From Diphasiastrum complanatum (lineage: Eukaryota; Streptophyta; Lycopodiopsida; Lycopodiales; Lycopodiaceae), in assembly GCA_029204225.1 (NCBI GenBank), contig CM055110.1, forward strand, positions 1,362,675 to 1,426,674: a stretch of 64,000 bases of DNA, read 5' to 3'. The notes below the pieces were generated by a model. It did not search any database and was not told the origin of the DNA. It was given only the letters and a program-made list of their open reading frames with translations. The stretch's first letter is position 1, and each line of letters opens with the position of its first letter. Both the position numbers and the translations under genes were made by a program. Below are positions 33,651 through 44,770 of the stretch, one piece after another.

Positions 33651-34626
33651 TTTCTTTCCTGTGACAACTATAATACCGTGACGAACAAAATTCAAGAAGA
33701 AAATGAAGAAAACGTTCCGTGACGGGACATATTTACTAGATAAAGACGTGTAGAATTTGATCGCTTATGTGCAATGGATACCCAAAAACACATCTGAGGG
33801 CCTTTAAGATAAATCGGATTTTCAATGCTTTAGGAAAATCGCGTGCTAAATTGGTTATCGGATAATTCAGATCAATAATTGGCATCCAAGGACAGATTGC
33901 AAGAGCGCAATGTTTTGAAAATAGACACTATCTGTCGTGCTTCGGCCTACACGAAGGAAAACGACGATAGAGAGACACCAAAAGTCCCTCACAGCGTACA
34001 GCAGGATGGGAAACTTGACAATCAAAGTAGCTACCTGAGCATAAGAACTAATAAAATCAGGATGATAACACCAGATTTAGGGAGTGCAAACTTCACTTAG
34101 TCGCAAGAAGCATAATGCTGCTACTTTGCTGCAGTGTTATTGAATATGAATGCCTTCCAACTTTGTGAGGGAGCAACGTCGTAATTTCGGGAGTTTTCCC
34201 AAACAAGTGAGAAAGATGCTTTGACTTTCACAAGCGTCTGTATTCACTACAACCCACGATCCAAAGCTGTACACGATGAAGCTTGTGGAGACGCCAGCAG
34301 AACTGGATCGAATGCACAGATGCACAATTCAAACGTCGTTGGAGAAAATGGCTACTGCCTACCTGAAAAAAAGAGGAGAATCATCAGCATCGGGCAATGC
34401 GTGGCAGAAGCAGCATCAAATCTCAACCTGAACAAAACACAGGCCGAGCCGGTAATCAACACCGCAGCTTCTCTGCCTCTGTTCCCAATGCAAATCGGAA
34501 ACCAAAGCAACAATGCAGGACAGAGTCATCACCAGCGCATCTGCTTCCAGCAGCAGCAATCCCATGGCCTTCTTCTTTACGCTGCTGCAGATCGATACAC
34601 AGAAAAGAACAGAAATATCGAACGAG

Positions 34627-34645
34627 AGAGAGAGAGAGAGAGAGA
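34627..34645. repeat. GA microsatellite
   Basis: Uninterrupted GA repeat (CT on the TTL sense strand). Confidence 0.9.
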
Positions 34646-34900
34646 CATGGACTTTCGCCATAGCTACGCTCTCTTTTGTTGGGGGAGAAAACCAGAACCC
34701 GATAACTGCAGTTAGCCATGTGACCCCGCCAAATGGCAGTGACAGTAACCGCAGTGCGTGACCAAAAGCAACGAGAGCAGTGGCGAACCACCGGTTGCGC
34801 AACCGGACACGGCCTCGACACGAACCTGAGACAATTATGCCAAATCCACAGCACACGACCTCCTTTCCTCCCTACCCTTTCAATCCCCTCCACGCGTCAG

Positions 34901-35360
34901 GTCCATCTCTCAACGGTTCACTTCAAGCCCCGTGGCAAAATTCTAGCAGCGTTGATCGTATCCAACGGCTGGGAGGTCAGAGACCTCGTGTGTTCCCGTG
35001 GCCATAAGGAACTGGAGACACATGTGACTGTGAGGTGGCGCCACCCGTGGCGGTGGTGGAAAAAATAGAGACAGAGAAGGGAGGGGGTGGGAGGAAGGAA
35101 TCGAGTCATGTGTGCACGACGAGCGGGAGGCAGCTGGCCACGTGTGCAGGGACAGCTCACCGGCGCCAGCTCTCCGTGAGCTGCCGGCAGTGCACCAATA
35201 ACTCCTCTTTTCTAAAAGGGAATCTGGTCGTCGCCCACCGGCTCCGGTACTTTTTCACCGGCCGGCTGCAAGAGTCCAACCGCCAGCGGCCACCAGTTGT
35301 CGGCGTCTGGAGACAGGCATGTTACACGTCATCAACAAGCTGTAAATGTATATATCCATT
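34901..35360 (-). promoter_or_regulatory. Candidate TTL promoter
   Basis: A locally GC-rich stretch upstream of the 5' UTR. On the minus strand GCACACGTGGC (35137-35147) is a G-box with the ACGTGGC core of an ABA-response element. A TATATA box (35349-35354) sits next to a CCAAT. Placement relative to a transcription start is inferred only. Confidence 0.35.
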
Positions 35361-36244
35361 GGCAAAGCTTAAAAGCAAGCAAACCCCTATTATTATTCAT
35401 TTTCATATTTGTGTATTAATTAATTAAGCATTGTCTAATACAATTATTTAAATAATACCAACATTGCTTTCAAAGTACTAAAAGGTTCAATAATGAGTGC
35501 CAAAAAGGTTCACCTACTGTTGGGCTGCCCTAGTGCTCTAAAACCTCATTCCAGCCATCCTCAATATTGGTTCAAACAATCTGTATTTTATAGAACTTCT
35601 CAATTTTTTTAAGACCTTTACTCATTCATATATATATATATATATATGCTCGTAGATAAAATCATCAAATGTTTTATGATATTAATTTTTCAAAAAACTT
35701 GCCGGTTCCATTCCTTTACTTTGCCGGTTTTCTCGAGCATAGGGCCACCACCCCAAGTTCGTTAGAGTCATTTACATTTGAACTTCCTCTAGCACTTCTT
35801 CCGAGGTTATATATTAAAAATATTTATACTCAAAACTTGCAATTTCAGAAACCATCTTCTATTGATGTATATCTTGTACAAGAACTTGTCATTCTTAACG
35901 AATACTTGATGTGAAACCCATGTAATATTACTATGAAACCCCCGCTACTCCTAGTCAATACCCATTCCAAGATCATTAACTAGATGGATGACTGAAAGTT
36001 GGCGTTTGCTTTGTTAGCAATAGTTGTATTCGTTTACAATAATAATAAAGTTGCATACCCTCACTCGACACATATCCTCAAATACATAGCACTTGGCCAG
36101 AACACTCATGTAGATCAATTTGCAATAACATGTCCATTGAGTTGCAATAATGGATCCAAGACTAGTCCATTGAGTTGCAATAACAGGTCCATTGAGTTGC
36201 AATAATGGATCCAAGACAAAGGGCAAGGTAACAAATGACAAGAA
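35361..36244. other. Intergenic DNA with a TA repeat
   Basis: No gene seen. A TA microsatellite lies at about 35628-35647. Confidence 0.6.
36132..36217. repeat. Short direct repeats with TCCATTGAGTTGCAATAA
   Basis: Three copies of an 18-bp unit, two of them followed by TGGATCCAAGAC. Confidence 0.85.
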
Positions 36245-36661
36245 ACAACTTTGGCTTTACCAAAGCACTCCGCTCCTCCTGCCAATTTGATGGAACCAGA
36301 ACCGTACAGAAGTGTTGAGCAATGGAACTATGGTACTGAGCAAGAAGGTGGATCTTCAGGTGGATATTTAGAACAGTATGTTATTTATGCTGCCGTGCAA
36401 CAACAAGCATCTAGAAACTGGACCGGAGCACCACTTGGATGCTTTGCATGTGGAGAAAATCACAGAGTTGCAAAATGTCCAAATAAAGAAAAATTTGTAC
36501 CATTCTGTCGTGACTGTGGTTATGGGCATTGCTATAAAGACTGTCCAGCAAGATCGAAGCCACCACCAGCTACAGCTCCTATAAACTTGATAACAATCAA
36601 GCGAAGACCAGAAGCTCGGAATAAATCAAGTGTACCTTTGATGGTGGTCACCAGAGCATAG
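36245..36661 (+). pseudogene. gypsy-3 nucleocapsid (gag C-terminus)
   Basis: The C-terminal part of Gag with two zinc knuckles, CFACGENHRVAKC (C-x2-C-x4-H-x4-C) and CRDCGYGHCYKDC, in a 136-codon open stretch. It ends at a UAG (36659-36661) that replaces the Gln present at the same place in gypsy-1 (TRAQKKKE there, TRA-stop-KHKE here). The capsid part of gag and everything 5' of it are missing, so the element is 5'-truncated at about 36245. The closest relative in the window is the gypsy-2 nucleocapsid at 10.2 kb. Confidence 0.87.
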
Positions 36662-37917
36662 AAGCATAAAGAACCAGTCGTGGATCTCAAGATATGAGAC
36701 AGTGGATTAAACATCTGCAAGAAGAAGAGGAGCTTGAAGCTGCTAAAGCAACAGCTGAAGTACGTTCTTCACCATTGCAGCCACCAAGAAATTCACATAT
36801 AAATATGAATGATCAGTTACATCATCATGAAGAACCCTTCAAGATGACTGAACCGGAAGCGTTGTTACAGAACTGCTCATGAATATTTTATCTAGCAAGA
36901 TCAATATTTTATTGGGAGAGTTCCTGAAGTTGGTGCCAAAAGCAAAAGAAGTCTTATCACAAAAGTTAGCTCAAGTAGACCTAGAAGTCCATCACGAGCC
37001 ACTTTTTTGAGCTAGATTTGAAGAATCTAATGAAGTACTCCATGTTGGAGCCGCTTGGGAAAGTGAACAAAAGAATATCACTCTACCGATACAACATAGA
37101 CAATTTCCTAAGGAAGCAGCCATGATAGATGGCGGTTTAGGTGTTAACCTGATTTCTACAAAGCTATGTGCAAACTAGGGCCTTACCAAGATCAAGCCTG
37201 CAACTTTTTCCATTAAGCTAGCTGATCAAACAACTGTTCATCTACAAGGTTGAAGATATACCTGTCAGAATTGTGAGAGTACAGTTCGTCATTACTTTCG
37301 TAGTAATGGACTTACCAGAAGTGCTAAATTTCTACCGAGTTCTATTGGGACGTCCATGGTTACGAGTTGCGCAAGTAATTCATAACTGGGGTACTGGAAA
37401 AATCACTTTTGAAAATTGTGAATGTGCAGTCAAAGTTGATCCTACAACTTGGACTATCAAACCAGTGGTTCAAAAAGAGGACGATAATTCATCAATAGCG
37501 GATCATACTTGTAACCATCTAGAAAAAAAATTGGGAGTTCGTTACGATTCTCAAACGGATACTGTCAACTGGAATGAAACTCTTGCAACGATTGATTGTA
37601 TAGCAAGATATATGTGTCAACAAGATAATCAGTCAAATTTGAGTGAGATTTCATTATTAAATCAAACTTTGGATACACCAATCACGTTTCCATTGAATGT
37701 GCTAAATGTAACCTGGATATTAACGGAACCTGTACCAAATCCGATTGAAAAGGATCTCATACCTGTGAGTCATGTCTTGACTTATGATGGCAATGCAGAA
37801 CTTACAGATGAGCAGATTCTAAATCATATGGATCCAAGATTTGGAGTGCATAATGTTCCTAATGAACCAACAATAAAACCGCCCAAAGCCGTTATATTGA
37901 AGGAAGATAGGATCATA
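36662..37917 (+). pseudogene. gypsy-3 retropepsin and linker
   Basis: The region of the aspartic protease that would cut the polyprotein. After an N-terminal piece (36694-36882, MRQWIKHLQEEEELEA) a frame-shifted stretch carries the active-site motif IDGGLGVNLIS near 37125-37157. The long ORF 37273-37920 then runs through LLGRPWLRVAQVIHNWGTG and the linker. DGG replaces the usual D-S/T-G, as it also does in gypsy-4 (DGGSGVN), so this looks like a trait of the clade. Frameshifts near 36680, 36890 and 37180 break the frame. It is interrupted at 37918 by the inverted-repeat element. Confidence 0.83.
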
Positions 37918-38301
37918 TGACATTAGAGGAGTTTTGAGCTCCAAAAAGACCCTTTAAGAATTCGTGCAAGATGTAGTTTATATTATTAAGATATTATAAC
38001 ACTAATACTTTTGACTTGCCATAACTTTTTAATCGTAGCTCAAAAGTATGTCATCTAACAAATCATTGGAAAGTCCTTGTCGAGCGCTTTCCAATGCACC
38101 AAACTTCGCCAAATTCAGACTTAACACTAAAAAGTTATGCCATTTTTAGTGTGGAATCAAAATGTGGACTCAAAAAGTTACGTTACGTAGATTTCAAATT
38201 TGAGTGTTTTGATTGGTCCATGTGTAAGAAAAAATTGAGAAAAAATGTAAAAAGAATCTTTACAAAGGGTCTTTTTTGGATTTAGAACTCCTCTAATGTC
38301 A
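37918..38301. mobile_element. 384-bp inverted-repeat element (MITE-like)
   Basis: The left end TGACATTAGAGGAGTT (37918-37933) is matched by its reverse complement at the right end, and the similarity continues for about 40 bp (through CCAAAAAGACCCTTT on the left). It interrupts the gypsy-3 linker precisely: the protein sequence resumes on the other side. The interior has no coding potential and includes CATTGGAAAG...CTTTCCAATG as a further stem. The target duplication is short and ambiguous (AT or ATGA), so the transposon superfamily is not assigned. Confidence 0.85.
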
Positions 38302-38796
38302 ATGACGAAGAAGGAAGCCAAGCAACATTATAATACGATCCTGAAATGGGAAATTCCCCCTCAAAAGATTGATACAGAGAATGTGCCACCCTTACTAGAT
38401 AAAGGCAAAGGAAAAGTCGAGGATGATCCTACAAGTCAGAATTCTAGCAAGACATCATCGTCTCAGAAGTCATCACCTCCACGATCAATTCTTGCTAAAA
38501 AGGCTAAGCGAAGATCCAAGACAAGTCCTTTAAAAAAAGAACAAGCAGATGTCCAACATGATATGCCTGAGCATTTTAAACGTTATACATTGGACGATGT
38601 GGTTATCATGTTATCTAAAGCACATCGTGAACCTGAAAAACACGTGTCAGACTCGAAAGATGTTTACAATGGCCCAGCTAGGACACAGCCAATGAATCTT
38701 GCTGAACCAAGAGAACCAGAAGAGATTATACAAGTTGGATCACAACTTAATCCTGAACAATATCAAGCACTCCGCATGTTACTTATTAAGTATTAA
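38302..38796 (+). pseudogene. gypsy-3 pre-RT linker
   Basis: A 166-codon stretch (from 38296) rich in Lys, Ser and Pro, carrying the clade-specific block YTLDDVVIMLSKAHREP (near 38583-38633) and DVYNGPARTQPMNLAEP, also found in gypsy-1 (480-511) and at 19050. It ends at a TAA in the middle of a conserved KY-x-(5)-AW motif at the RT boundary, showing the stop is a mutation within a longer polyprotein. Confidence 0.85.
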
Positions 38797-39497
38797 GATT
38801 GCTTTGCATGGACTTATCAAGATCTGAAGGGTATTTCGACGTCAATCATTGAACATACCATACCTTTAGTACCTGATGCAGCTCCAAAGGTTACAATGTT
38901 CTATCACTGTAATCCTAATGTTGCAGATCTAATAAAGAAAGAACTTCAGAGACTGCTTGATGCCGATTTCATTTATGAGATTGAGCATACCGAATGGATC
39001 TCACCAATTGTCATTGTTCCTAAGAAGAATGGAAAATTGACAATCTGTGTGAATCTCAAGGCGTTGAACAAAGTGATGCGGAAGGATCACTTTCTGTTAC
39101 CTTTTACTAAAAGCATTTTGGATCGTCTTGCTGGAGCAGAAGCTTATAGTTTTCTAGATAGATTTAGTGGATACAATCAGGTTAAGATTGCACCTACAGA
39201 TCGTCACAAAATCGCTTTTGCAACAAAATGGAAAACCTATGCTTACAAAGTAATGTCGTTTGGACTTTGTAATGCACCAAGTTCGTTCCAAAGAGTAATG
39301 CAATTTGCTTTTAGAGATTATCTACAGAAATTTCTTGAAATTTACTTGGATGACCTGGGAGTCCATAGTACAGATGCAGACCACCTGGATCGATTGGAAA
39401 AAGTATTTGAAAGATGTCACAAATATCAAATTTCTCTAAATCCAGAAAAATGCCAGATATGGATTTCCCACAGAGTTGTGCTTGGACATGTGATATC
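38797..39497 (+). pseudogene. gypsy-3 reverse transcriptase (5' part)
   Basis: A 218-codon ORF (38896-39552) with most of a Ty3/gypsy reverse transcriptase, the enzyme that copies element RNA into DNA. Visible motifs: WISPIVIVPKKNGKL (near 38997-39041), VNLKALNKVMRKDHFLLPF, FLDRFSGYNQVKI, FGLCNAPSSFQRVM and the catalytic box YLDDLGVHS (near 39342-39368), with both Asp residues present. It reaches LGHVIS, where a solo LTR interrupts the frame at 39498. Removing that insertion leaves an open continuation into the thumb/connection region at 40328. A stop lies just upstream, so no functional polyprotein can be made. Confidence 0.9.
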
Positions 39498-40322
39498 TGT
39501 GAGAAATTGGCAAAAATCTAGCTTGGTATTTTTTTATGATAGAAGTTTGTAAGTGAATCTCACATGTGTGGAGGATGTTCCCACGTGCGGAGAATTGTAA
39601 AGTAAATCAAAATGTTTGATATAGGGGTCTCATAGAATTTCATAGTCAAGCATTTAGGTGTAGGATGTTGATAGGGTCAAATTTGGCATAGATGGCAAAT
39701 TATCCATTTCCACTTGTAATGCCACTATTGAGCCAAAATAGAGTAGGAGGCCAAACTCGTGCCAATTAGAGTGTAGACAAGTGTAATGCTTTTGTTTAAT
39801 GAAGTTTAAGAGGTCCAATAGGATTTAGAGGTGGAACCATGAGTGGTCCAATAGAATTTGAGGTTTGCTTGAAAATGGTCCAATAGAAATTAGAGGTGCA
39901 TAGATCAATGGTTCAATAGGATTAAGAGGTGGCAAAGTGTGGTCCAATCATAGTTAAGCATAGTGGTAGCTCATGGATCTACTAGTATTATTGTACTCCT
40001 CATTTGGATGTAATTGATTTTGAGATTGAGTGGATTTTGAGTGTAAGTGATTTTCTAGCTTTCTCTCTCTACCTGAGAGCTATTGATGATTTTCTCTCTC
40101 TACCCGAGGAGAGCAACTTGTTTTTACTTAGATTACTTTTGGAACACTTCCCGCACATGTGAGTGAGAGTTGGAAGTGATTGAATGCATGTAGTAGTGTG
40201 TTTTTGCCATAGAATCAAAGATAGATCTTGAATCTCAATCTAGTCTTGATCTTGGTGCATCTACATACCTTAGGAGATCACAAGTACATGTTGTGGACAG
40301 TCCACACGTGTGAAATTCAACA
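39498..40322. mobile_element. Solo LTR inserted in gypsy-3 RT
   Basis: An 825-bp segment with TGTGAGAAA and TTCAACA ends, flanked by the perfect 5-bp duplication ATATC (39493-39497 and 40323-40327). The RT reading frame is continuous across the site if the insert and one ATATC are ignored. No internal element sequence remains, so it is a solo LTR left by LTR-LTR recombination. It contains CACACGTGTG at 40303-40312. Confidence 0.92.
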
Positions 40323-41090
40323 ATATCGAGACATGGTATTGCCACAGATTATTCTAAGATTAAGATTATTGTGGAATTGCCACCGCCAACAACAATTCGT
40401 GGAGTTTACGTGTTTATGGGTCATGCGAACTACTATTGAATTTTTATTATCTTCTTTGCGGATTTAGCATGACCTATATACAAACTGACTATTGTTCCTA
40501 TTTGGACAGTAGAGGCGTTAGAAGCCTTTGAAAACTTAAAAAAAATAGTAATTGCAGCACCAATACTGTGTTCTCCAGATTGGACGATTGAATTTCATGT
40601 TCATACGGATGCCTCGAAATATGCCATTGGATCAGTTTTGACGCAGCCAAGTGATTATAAGAATATTTGCAAGCAGAGAACTTACAGATCCGGAAAAAAA
40701 TTATTCAACAACAGAACGTGAGGCATTAGCCATGATTTTTTCTGTTTGGAAATTTCGTCACTATCTCATGGAAACGCACTTTGCATTTTATACGGATCAC
40801 CAACCGTTACTTTACTTGCTAAACATGATATGCAATACTGGACGTATTGCAAGATGGTTATTGTTATTTTTTACTTTCAAATTGTGGTTTGAAAGGGGAA
40901 GCAACAATATCTAGCCGATCACGTTTCGCAAATCGAATCCGCACTAGTTAATACTGAAGTGGATGATGAATTACCAGATGCTGCATTTTTCTATGTAGAA
41001 GCAGTACCTGAGTGGGGAGCGGATATTGTTGAGTACCTGATGTTAGGACAACCGAATGACTCTTTGACAAAAGTACAAAAGAGATAATTG
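40323..41090 (+). pseudogene. gypsy-3 RT connection and RNase H
   Basis: Continuation of gypsy-3 pol after the solo LTR. It contains a KIIVELPPPTTIRG segment (near 40362-40403), EALEAFENLKK, then the RNase H start FHVHTDASKYAIGSVLTQP (near 40590-40650). After a frameshift comes the open piece 40651-40914 with TTEREALAMIFSVWKFRHYLM and FYTDHQPLLYLL. A spacer of about 60 residues with ADHVSQIES and WGADIVEYLML precedes integrase, in a further frame. Equivalent blocks occur in gypsy-1 (51-370) and gypsy-4 (44867-45352). At least two frameshifts. Confidence 0.87.
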
Positions 41091-42255
41091 ATTCATAAGG
41101 CTCAACCTTATCAATTGATTGTAGGACAATTGTATCGTCGTGGATCAGACAATATTCTACATAGATGTGTTTTACCGCATGAAGTACTAGATTTAATCAT
41201 GTTTTCACATGATTTCACATGATGGCATGGGGGGAGGACACTTCTCTACAGATATTACTGTTCGCAAACTTTTGCAATCAGGTTGTTGGTGGCCTACACT
41301 TCATAAGGACACAAAATTTTATTCAGATGTGTGATGTTTGCCAGCGAGCACGACGGCCTACTCGACAGAATTATGAACCCTTGCATCCAATTTTATCGCA
41401 AGCACCGTTTGAAAAATGGGAATATTATGTTGGTCCTATTCATCCTATCGCACAAGGATCTCAGGCCAGATACATTATCGTAGCAACTGATTATATGACC
41501 AAGTGGGTTGAAGCCAAAGCTGTCAAAGTTGCTGATGCAAAATCTACGACCAAGTTTCTCTATGAAAATATTATAATCAGATTTGGATGTCCGATCGAGA
41601 TTGTCAATGATCGGAGTACACACTTTGTTAATCAAACAATAAAGTGTTTACTGGAAGATTTTTTTGTTATACACAGATTTAGTACTCCTTACTATCCCAG
41701 AGGGAATGGCCAAGCTGAATCTTCCAATAAGATTCTTTGCACCATTATGACAAAGACAATTGAAGCGAGTTGGTCTGATTGGGAGCATAAATTATATGTA
41801 GCATTATGGGCATTCAGAACCGCTTACAAAAATGGTACAAATCAAACACCCTTTCAACTGGTCTATGGTCAAGATGTTGTCATGCCGATTGAATTCTTAA
41901 TCCCATCTTTACGCATAGTGACAACAGAACGGTTAAATGATGATAAGTCTTTACAACTCCGTCATGAAACGTTGCACAAATTATGTGAAACTCGATTGAT
42001 GACAATTCATGCATTAGCAACAGAGAAAGCCCGCCGAAAGACATGGCACGATCGTTGCACAAAAAGGATTTGAAAGCAGGAGATCTTGCATTGATGTACA
42101 AAACCAAGTTGATCAAGAGAAAATTGAACTTTATCGGGGAAGGCCCGTATGAAGTGAAAGAAATCCTGAACTATGGCGCAGTAATTCCTGAGCACTTGGA
42201 TGGAAAAGGATTTGATACTCTGGTGAATGGCAGCCGATTACGCAAGTTTTGGTAG
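41091..42255 (+). pseudogene. gypsy-3 integrase
   Basis: Integrase inserts the element cDNA into the genome. The 284-codon ORF 41219-42073 holds the end of the zinc-binding domain (CDVCQRARRP near 41333-41362), the core (RYIIVATDYMTKWVEAKAV, FLYENIIIRFGCP, IVNDRSTHFVNQ with the second catalytic Asp, and GNGQAESSNKI with the catalytic Glu) and WAFRTAYKNGTNQTPFQLVYGQ. The first catalytic Asp is lost: the motif reads WEYYVGP where gypsy-4 has WRIDYVGP. The C-terminal domain follows in another frame (42043-42255), with a GDLALMYKTKL segment, ending at TAG 42253-42255. The N-terminal His pair lies in a shifted frame near 41150-41240. Recognisable but enzymatically dead. Confidence 0.9.
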
Positions 42256-42892
42256 CCTGTTCCACCAGATCAACAAGTCTAATCTCAAGGAACTTTTAGT
42301 TTTATTTGTTTTTCAATTTGTTGTTTTCAATATTTGATTGTTCAGATTTTTTGTGAAAAAGACAGTTTAAAAAAAATCGAGAAAAGACTGATGAGCAAAA
42401 GTCATAAAAGTTATCAACATGGAAAAAAGGAAGAACAATATTTTTGATGAAAAATGACTTAAAAAATCACTGTTTTGGTCAGATTTGGCCTATACAATAT
42501 CAAAAATCTTTGCTGAGCTCTCAAACTGTACATCCACTTTAGATTTATCTAATTTGAGGTGGACGAAGGTTCTTTTTTAGTAAAAGTTCATTTTTTGAGC
42601 TAGGCAAATAATCAACAATATGCCATTTTGAGAACCTTCACCGAGCACCTTACTCTCATTATGAACCTTCGCTGACATGCTAGATGATCTTAAAATTTCA
42701 AAATTAGGTTGGCCATAGGTTCAGATTTTGAAAAAATGCATTTATGATAGTACCTGGGCGAAGGACCCTCTTGGGCGAAGGTTCATCCTTCGCCATCCCT
42801 AGAAAATGTTCGCCTGATGGGTTCAGATCCCCAGAAACCTTCGTCGAGATTTTTATAGCCTATTTTCACAATACTGTACATGCCTGCAAATT
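42256..42892. other. Region after gypsy-3 integrase, non-coding
   Basis: No gene seen. Several GCGAAGGTTC-like words occur at 42550-42850, also present in the gypsy-2 leader at 11.5-11.9 kb. It may be gypsy-3 3' sequence or leader of a lost element. Confidence 0.5.
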
Positions 42893-43600
42893 TTGGTTAT
42901 GAAACTGGTCAGCCAATCTAGTATTCAGTGTAATGGACCCACCAAATTTACCTATAAGTTGGCTGAATTCGATTCATTCCTCACTTGTGCTAGCGAAGCT
43001 CTTGCAAATTTTTCCCGTGACCAAATCCTTCCAAACTTTCTGGACTGCTTTTTGATATACTTTCGCGCATCTTACATTTCATTTCCAATCGTCATGTCTT
43101 CTACATATACTTCCCAATCTCCGCCTTATACTATTCATCATGATGTCCCATTTGCAACGGACATCATGATACTTCCTACCACAAGCATGGTCACTCAGTA
43201 GATGACCCTTGCGGAGCCTCTGCTTACCACAATTGGTATTCATGAGAGAGCCTTTTTTGGTAGAATTAACATGTATTTCATCACTCTTGCTTTCAGTACG
43301 TGGAAGAAAGAGAAATCCAAATTTTATATCACCTTTCAGGGAGCAACACACAAGGTGCGTGTCACTGAGGCCGCCCTTGTTGCCATAGTAATTGCATCTG
43401 GAACACATGCCTCACCTAATCATAAACAGACCAAATAGGCCATAAAGCCTTACATCGACCTCACCAATGATTTGCACTGGACCAACGACAGATACCTTCT
43501 TGATGCCATCAATGATCCTTCCATCCACGCTGGAGTTTTTATGACCGTTAATTTGTTTTTCTGGCACTTGATCAAGTTTCTATAGCGAACTGAGTACTGA
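42893..43600 (+). pseudogene. Unrecognised ORF broken only by UAG codons
   Basis: I do not recognise this protein. A single plus-strand frame of about 235 codons runs from the ATG at 42899 to TGA 43598-43600. It is interrupted only by UAG at 43199, 43436 and 43583. Composition looks protein-like, not random: for example FYITFQGATHKVRVTEAALVAIVIASGTH near 43320-43405 and YIDLTNDLHWTNDRYLLDAI near 43455-43515. No knuckle, protease or polymerase motif is visible. It sits between gypsy-3 integrase (same strand) and gypsy-4 (opposite strand). It could be an extra ORF downstream of a gypsy pol or the gag of a lost element; the data do not decide. Confidence 0.5.
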
Positions 43601-44770
43601 TCTAGTGATAGATCTTGAGACTGATTTTCTCTTGTTACTTATCACTGTACTTGCAAGCAATCCTACTAGATCTTAGAAAAATTTCAAGATAGGAGGAGTG
43701 CTCATGATACTGTCTAAGTTGACTCTCATTCACTACAGTGTCTAAGGGGATGCCTTCTAGTCTTTTAAGACGGGCATATCCGGAAGAAAAGATCTGATCA
43801 ATAATGTATGGCCCTTGCTCGGTGAGTTTCAACTTTCCTTTATGTGCTTTTTCTTGGTATAGGAGGACCTTATCCCCCTCTTTAAATTCGCTTGATTAAG
43901 TGATCATGCCAATCTTTTTGTCTACGCTTGTGAACCTGTTGTGCATAAACACTGATGGTACATGTTTCACAGAGCTTTTCAAGATGAAGTAGGCGATTGG
44001 CTAAGGTTTGTTTGGAATCTAATTGTAGATCATAGGCCAGGCATAAAGATGGAACATAAAATTCAATTGGCATAACTGCTTCCTGGCCATAAGTCAACTG
44101 AAAAGGTTAGATCTAGTAGATTTCTTAGGAGTTGTGCGATAAGCCCAAAGTGCGGCATGTGACTTCAATTCCCAATTAGACCTACTGCCCTCTACGGTCT
44201 TAGTGAGGATTTTGCATAAGATTTTATTGGTGGACTCAAGTTGTCCATTGCATTGCGAGTAATAAGGGGCACTATTCCTATGGACCACTAAGAAGGTGGA
44301 TAATAAGTGTTTGATCACAGCATTTAAGAAGTGTGTTTCCCTATCACTAATGATTTATAATGGACACCCAAAACGTACTATAAGCTGCTCATAAAGGAAT
44401 TTTGTAGTGGATTTTGCATCTGCAGATTTAACAGCACGAGCTTCGGCCCACTTGGTGCAATAGTTGGTGGCTACTATAATATATCGAGATTGTGTGAATC
44501 TAGCAACCGAGCTAATTGGTCCCACATAGTCAATTCTCCATTTGAAAAATGCTTGGTTAGACAATATGGGATTTAATGGCATGAAATCCTTGAATTGAGG
44601 TCGTTTTGCGTGTTGACATACATCGCATGCCATTACAAATTGAGGTGTATCCTTATATAAGGTTGGCCACCAGAATCCGGCCAACAATATTTTTCACAAT
44701 GTCGTCTCAGATGAGAAATGTCCACCATCACTTCCTTCATGAGTTAGGAAAATGATGCGTGTTGTTTCTC
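43601..44770 (-). pseudogene. gypsy-4 integrase
   Basis: Minus-strand integrase in several frames. The piece 44355-44687 has WWPTLYKDTPQFVMACDVC (end of the zinc domain), WRIDYVGPI with the first catalytic Asp, and YIIVATNYCTKWAEARAVK. After a stop, 44094-44350 has ISDRETHF (second Asp) and NGQLESTNKILC (Glu), then WAYRTTPKKS. The piece 43882-44097 has MTYGQEAVMPIEF, and 43635-43832 carries the C-terminal domain with GPYIIDQIF and SQLRQYHE. All three catalytic residues survive, unlike gypsy-3, but at least three breaks separate the pieces. The left end of gypsy-4 is near 43600; no LTR is recognised there. Confidence 0.85.

Larger units (their letters stand above)
32853..34900 (-). promoter_or_regulatory. 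Probable TTL 5' UTR and 5' UTR intron
   Basis: A pyrimidine-rich acceptor (TTTTTTCAAG, exon base 32874) lies 22 bases before the ATG. A possible donor CAG-GTAGGC occurs at about 34364 on the minus strand, giving an intron near 1.5 kb that would hold the tandem array at 33060-33650. Upstream, the minus strand has a CT run (34627-34645), common in plant 5' UTRs. No competing protein is convincing here. Transcript data would be needed to fix the exon ends. Confidence 0.4.

Noticed and set aside
35035-35427. 130-codon plus-strand ORF in the GC-rich region
   Set aside because: No domain, biased composition, in the likely TTL promoter; GC-rich DNA has few chance stops.
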